Source: Nitrospira sp. (lineage in GTDB: Bacteria; Nitrospirota; Nitrospiria; Nitrospirales; Nitrospiraceae). From it: a DNA stretch of 8,315 nucleotides. How positions within the stretch are numbered: the first letter of the stretch is position 1; every line of letters begins with the position of its first letter. Positions 6,228 to 8,315 of the stretch are shown one piece after another. The notes under the pieces are model-generated. The model was not told where the DNA came from and did not search any database. It saw nothing but the letters and a program-made list of their open reading frames with translations. The translations under genes were made by a program, and so were the position numbers. The stretch is from the NCBI GenBank assembly GCA_025935475.1, contig JAICVE010000113.1, forward strand, positions 1-8,315, given 5' to 3'.

Positions 6228-7241
6228 ATGGTTGGAAGAGCGATGATGCGGCGACTACCACAACCTGTCGTACCGGCCGTTTTGGTCTGTGCGTTCCTGA
6301 GCTCCTTCGCCTGCGCCGGAACAGAGCAGGCTGCCTCGTCCGGTCCTGTCATGGAGGCGGCGAACAGTTTCCGATCCGGGCAGATCATCGATACGACGAA
6401 TGAGCAATCGATTTCCATTGAAGAGCTCATGCGCCGCCTGCTTCAGCAGGAGGTCGTCTACCTGGGTGAAGAGCACCATAACCGCTTTCACATCGAGACG
6501 GCCCTGTCTCTCTTGAACAGCCTCTCGCGGGCCGGCCGTCGTCCAGTCATGGCCATGGAAATGTTCGGTTGGGAGAGTCAACCCTTGCTGGACCGCTATG
6601 TCCAAGGCGACGACCTGACCCGGCAGGATTTTCTCAATCAGGCCGGATGGGCTCAGAACTGGGGAGGCCCGTTCGAGACCTATGAGCCGCTGGTCATCTT
6701 TACGAAAACGGAGCATCTGCGGTTGGTGGCGCTAAATCCTCCGAAAACTCTCGTGAGGCTCGTGGCGAAAAAAGGCCTCGCGCAGGCGCGCCTCGAGGAG
6801 GATTGGACTCGCTCGAGCATGCAGGAGGAAACGATCGTTGACGATCCCTCCTACCGTCAGAAAATTCTCGAGCAGTTGCGTGCCTGTCATGATGGAGGCT
6901 CCGACGACATGTATCAGAAGATGTACGAAGCGTCGATGGTTCGCGATGAGGGCATGGCGAAGACCATTGTGAGCCTGGTGAACGCCCTACGCGGCTCCGC
7001 AGATCCTGTCGTAGGACCTGTCGTCAGCTACACGGGGGGAGGCCACGTTCAATACAACCTGCCGGTTCCTCAACGAGTCGCCCGACGCCTATCCGGCACG
7101 ATCCGACAGACCAGTATATACATGACCACCTACGACGAGAAACGTCGGGAAGAACTGCGGGAGATGCTCACGAGCAGGATCGCCGATTATATCTGGCTCA
7201 CGCCGCTCAGTGAGGGGGGGATGCCTCGACGCTGCCGCTGA
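6228..7241 (+). CDS. ChaN-family (haem-binding uptake, Tiki-like) exported protein
   Basis: This protein of up to 337 residues matches the ChaN/Cofac_haem_bdg family along its length. Family landmarks are VVYLGEEHHN (76-85), MAMEMF (108-113), the QPLLDRY block (118-124), ALNPPKTLVRLVAKKGLA (168-185) and the C-terminal GGGHVQYNLPVPQRVARR (270-287). The N terminus has arginines followed by a hydrophobic stretch ending SSFACAG, a Sec signal. C29 could be a lipidation site, but the preceding residues S-F-A fit a lipobox poorly. Related proteins bind haem at the outer membrane and are linked to iron acquisition; that role is inferred. Three ATGs compete. The ATG at 6228 has AGGA ten bases upstream, while those at 6243 and 6246 follow GGAAGAG (6234-6240); all keep the signal peptide. 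I see no Fur-like site upstream. The usual GNGH motif reads GGGH here. Confidence 0.88.
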   Translation: MVGRAMMRRLPQPVVPAVLVCAFLSSFACAGTEQAASSGPVMEAANSFRSGQIIDTTNEQSISIEELMRRLLQQEVVYLGEEHHNRFHIETALSLLNSLSRAGRRPVMAMEMFGWESQPLLDRYVQGDDLTRQDFLNQAGWAQNWGGPFETYEPLVIFTKTEHLRLVALNPPKTLVRLVAKKGLAQARLEEDWTRSSMQEETIVDDPSYRQKILEQLRACHDGGSDDMYQKMYEASMVRDEGMAKTIVSLVNALRGSADPVVGPVVSYTGGGHVQYNLPVPQRVARRLSGTIRQTSIYMTTYDEKRREELREMLTSRIADYIWLTPLSEGGMPRRCR

Positions 7242-7258
7242 CGTCCACAAGCCGTGCG

Positions 7259-7282
7259 GTCAAGATTGCTACTCTTCTTGAC
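7259..7282. promoter_or_regulatory. Inverted repeat overlapping the -35 region of the SWIM gene
   Basis: GTCAAGA (7259-7265) and TCTTGAC (7276-7282) form a perfect seven-base inverted repeat with a ten-base spacer. The right arm overlaps the -35 hexamer of the predicted promoter, so an operator is plausible. It could also act as a weak stem after the ChaN-family gene, but no T-run follows. Confidence 0.4.
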
Positions 7283-7306
7283 ACTTTCGGTGCGGCGTTT
7301 CACACT
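7278..7306 (+). promoter_or_regulatory. Possible promoter of the SWIM-domain gene
   Basis: A perfect -35 hexamer TTGACA (7278-7283) is followed after 17 bases by CACACT (7301-7306), a weak -10 with three of six consensus bases. The start would be near 7313, leaving a leader of about 55 nt before the preferred ATG. Cotranscription with the ChaN-family gene is the alternative. Confidence 0.45.
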
Positions 7307-7367
7307 AGGCTGCACTATGGTGAGGGAAGCTGGACGAGAATTCGCCTAGCGCATGGAGCATCGTCGC

Positions 7368-8249
7368 ATGCGGAACAAGATTCCTTGTTCAGCGGAACGC
7401 TTAAGCCTTCTGGATCCTCCTATGATCCAAGGGGTAGTCGACCGGAATGCCTTCCACTTAGGAAATCAGTACCTGTCGGAAAACCGCGTACGCATCGTCG
7501 AGGCGGATGAAGCGCAGATCTCTTCGGCGGTCATCGGCAATTCGGGCCTCTATGAGCAGACCATCCGGCTGAAGGACGGTCATTTGGTATCCAAGTGCAG
7601 CTGTTCCTTGCCGGAAGAGCCCATGTGCCGGCATTGCATTGCGGTACTCTTGGAATACCATCGTTGGGTTCAACCTCGAGCCAAAAAGTTCAAACCTTCT
7701 CCCCCCGCCACCCCCGAGACTCCGCACGCGAACTCCTCCATGTTGTCGAGTGTGTCTGCCGACTACCGGTTGAGCGAGGTTCTGGGGTTCATCGAATGGT
7801 TGCAGCCCGCGATGAAGGCCTTAGAGAAGGGGCAGACGCTGCCTGATGCCTCGGGGTTGAGTGGCGACCTTGCGGCTTGGACGCAGATCATCCGCAATTT
7901 GGATGAGCGTCGTCGTGAAAGCGAAGAAATTCACCTGACCCTCGAGTCGGAACAACGCGACCGCGAGGCATATGTCCAGCGAATGACTCAGCAGCTTCAG
8001 GCGTCCATGACAGAGGTCAAGACAGCCCAAACGCAATTGCAACAGCTTCAGCAGGAAGTCGCGAGCTACCAGGACATGTTTACGAAGGTGGCGGAAATCG
8101 CGTCGGAAGTGGGCGGCTATGACAGCCAGATCAAGACCATTGCCGGTGAGCTCATTTCCAAGGGCACACAGCTGGATAAGCTTGCGACGTCATTCAGGGA
8201 AGTGGCCGCAGCCCTCAAGACCATCACCAAATCAAGTCCCGCCCCCTAA
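7368..8249 (+). CDS. SWIM zinc-finger protein with C-terminal coiled coil
   Basis: The protein is 293 residues from this start, or 298 from the ATG at 7353; numbering here uses the longer form. The SWIM zinc-binding signature is C82-x-C84-x7-C92-x-H94, in KCSCSLPEEPMCRHC. It follows a strand-rich segment (about 40-80) that is typical before SWIM fingers. A proline-rich linker (about 113-128) leads to a helical segment (138-182). A long, strongly charged and glutamine-rich coiled coil follows (about 183-245), with a further amphipathic helix to about 292. SWIM domains bind DNA or proteins in partners of recombination factors and Snf2-type ATPases, but here there is no helicase domain, so the role is open. 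I chose the ATG at 7368 because GGAG (7355-7358) lies nine bases upstream, while the ATG at 7353 has no ribosome-binding site. The protein should be cytoplasmic and probably oligomeric. Confidence 0.85.
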   Translation: MRNKIPCSAERLSLLDPPMIQGVVDRNAFHLGNQYLSENRVRIVEADEAQISSAVIGNSGLYEQTIRLKDGHLVSKCSCSLPEEPMCRHCIAVLLEYHRWVQPRAKKFKPSPPATPETPHANSSMLSSVSADYRLSEVLGFIEWLQPAMKALEKGQTLPDASGLSGDLAAWTQIIRNLDERRRESEEIHLTLESEQRDREAYVQRMTQQLQASMTEVKTAQTQLQQLQQEVASYQDMFTKVAEIASEVGGYDSQIKTIAGELISKGTQLDKLATSFREVAAALKTITKSSPAP

Positions 8250-8315
8250 GCCTTTTCTTTCCACACGTTCTTGCTTCCGACCGTCGTTCTGTCACTTGCC
8301 CCTTGCGTCCGATCC
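8250..8315. other. Downstream flank, nothing identified
   Basis: This pyrimidine-rich stretch follows the TAA of the SWIM-domain gene. A short T-rich patch (about 8253-8261) has no preceding hairpin, so it is not a convincing intrinsic terminator. No start of a further gene is visible before the window ends. Confidence 0.5.

Noticed and set aside
1..8315. CRISPR array, toxin-antitoxin pair, phage genes or defence cluster
   Set aside because: No regularly spaced long repeats and no recognisable proteins of these types were seen on either strand.

Overview
The window looks like chromosomal DNA of a GC-rich Gram-negative bacterium. Gene style and content (a MoxR/DUF58/TgpA-type transglutaminase operon, a ChaN-family exported protein, a small SWIM zinc-finger protein) would suit Nitrospira or a relative. 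That assignment is an impression from protein style, not a database result.

Layout. Positions 1-370 hold no convincing gene. Within them, 193-241 is the 3' part of a tRNA-Gly(GCC) gene: most of the anticodon arm, the variable loop, T arm, 3' acceptor strand and encoded CCA, with no 5' half upstream. This is the usual scar left where an element has integrated into the 3' end of a tRNA gene. If so, 1-192 is the distal tip of an integrated element and everything from 242 onward is ancestral chromosome. The tip carries short direct and inverted repeats but no integrase.

Positions 371-4653 (minus strand) form a compact operon in transcription order moxR-type AAA+ ATPase, DUF58 protein, TgpA-like membrane transglutaminase. 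The first two genes are 25 nt apart and the last two overlap by 11 nt. A good sigma70-type promoter with an extended -10 (4708-4736) lies 54 nt upstream of the first gene. The ATPase probably acts as a chaperone/remodeller for the DUF58 protein, and the transglutaminase-like enzyme acts at the cell envelope.

Positions 4774-6087 (minus strand) encode a 437-residue protein I cannot name. It has a class I methyltransferase-like glycine motif in its middle and its own strong-looking promoter (6150-6178). A perfect 13-bp tandem repeat sits in its predicted leader.

Divergently, 6228-7241 (plus strand) encodes an exported ChaN/haem-binding-uptake family protein. It is followed by 7368-8249 (plus strand), a SWIM zinc-finger protein with a long coiled-coil tail, preceded by a TTGACA element that overlaps a perfect inverted repeat. 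The last 66 bases hold nothing I can identify.

No complete new system is evident. The points most worth following are the tRNA-Gly attachment scar, the unassigned methyltransferase-like protein with its repeat-bearing leader, and the SWIM/coiled-coil protein.
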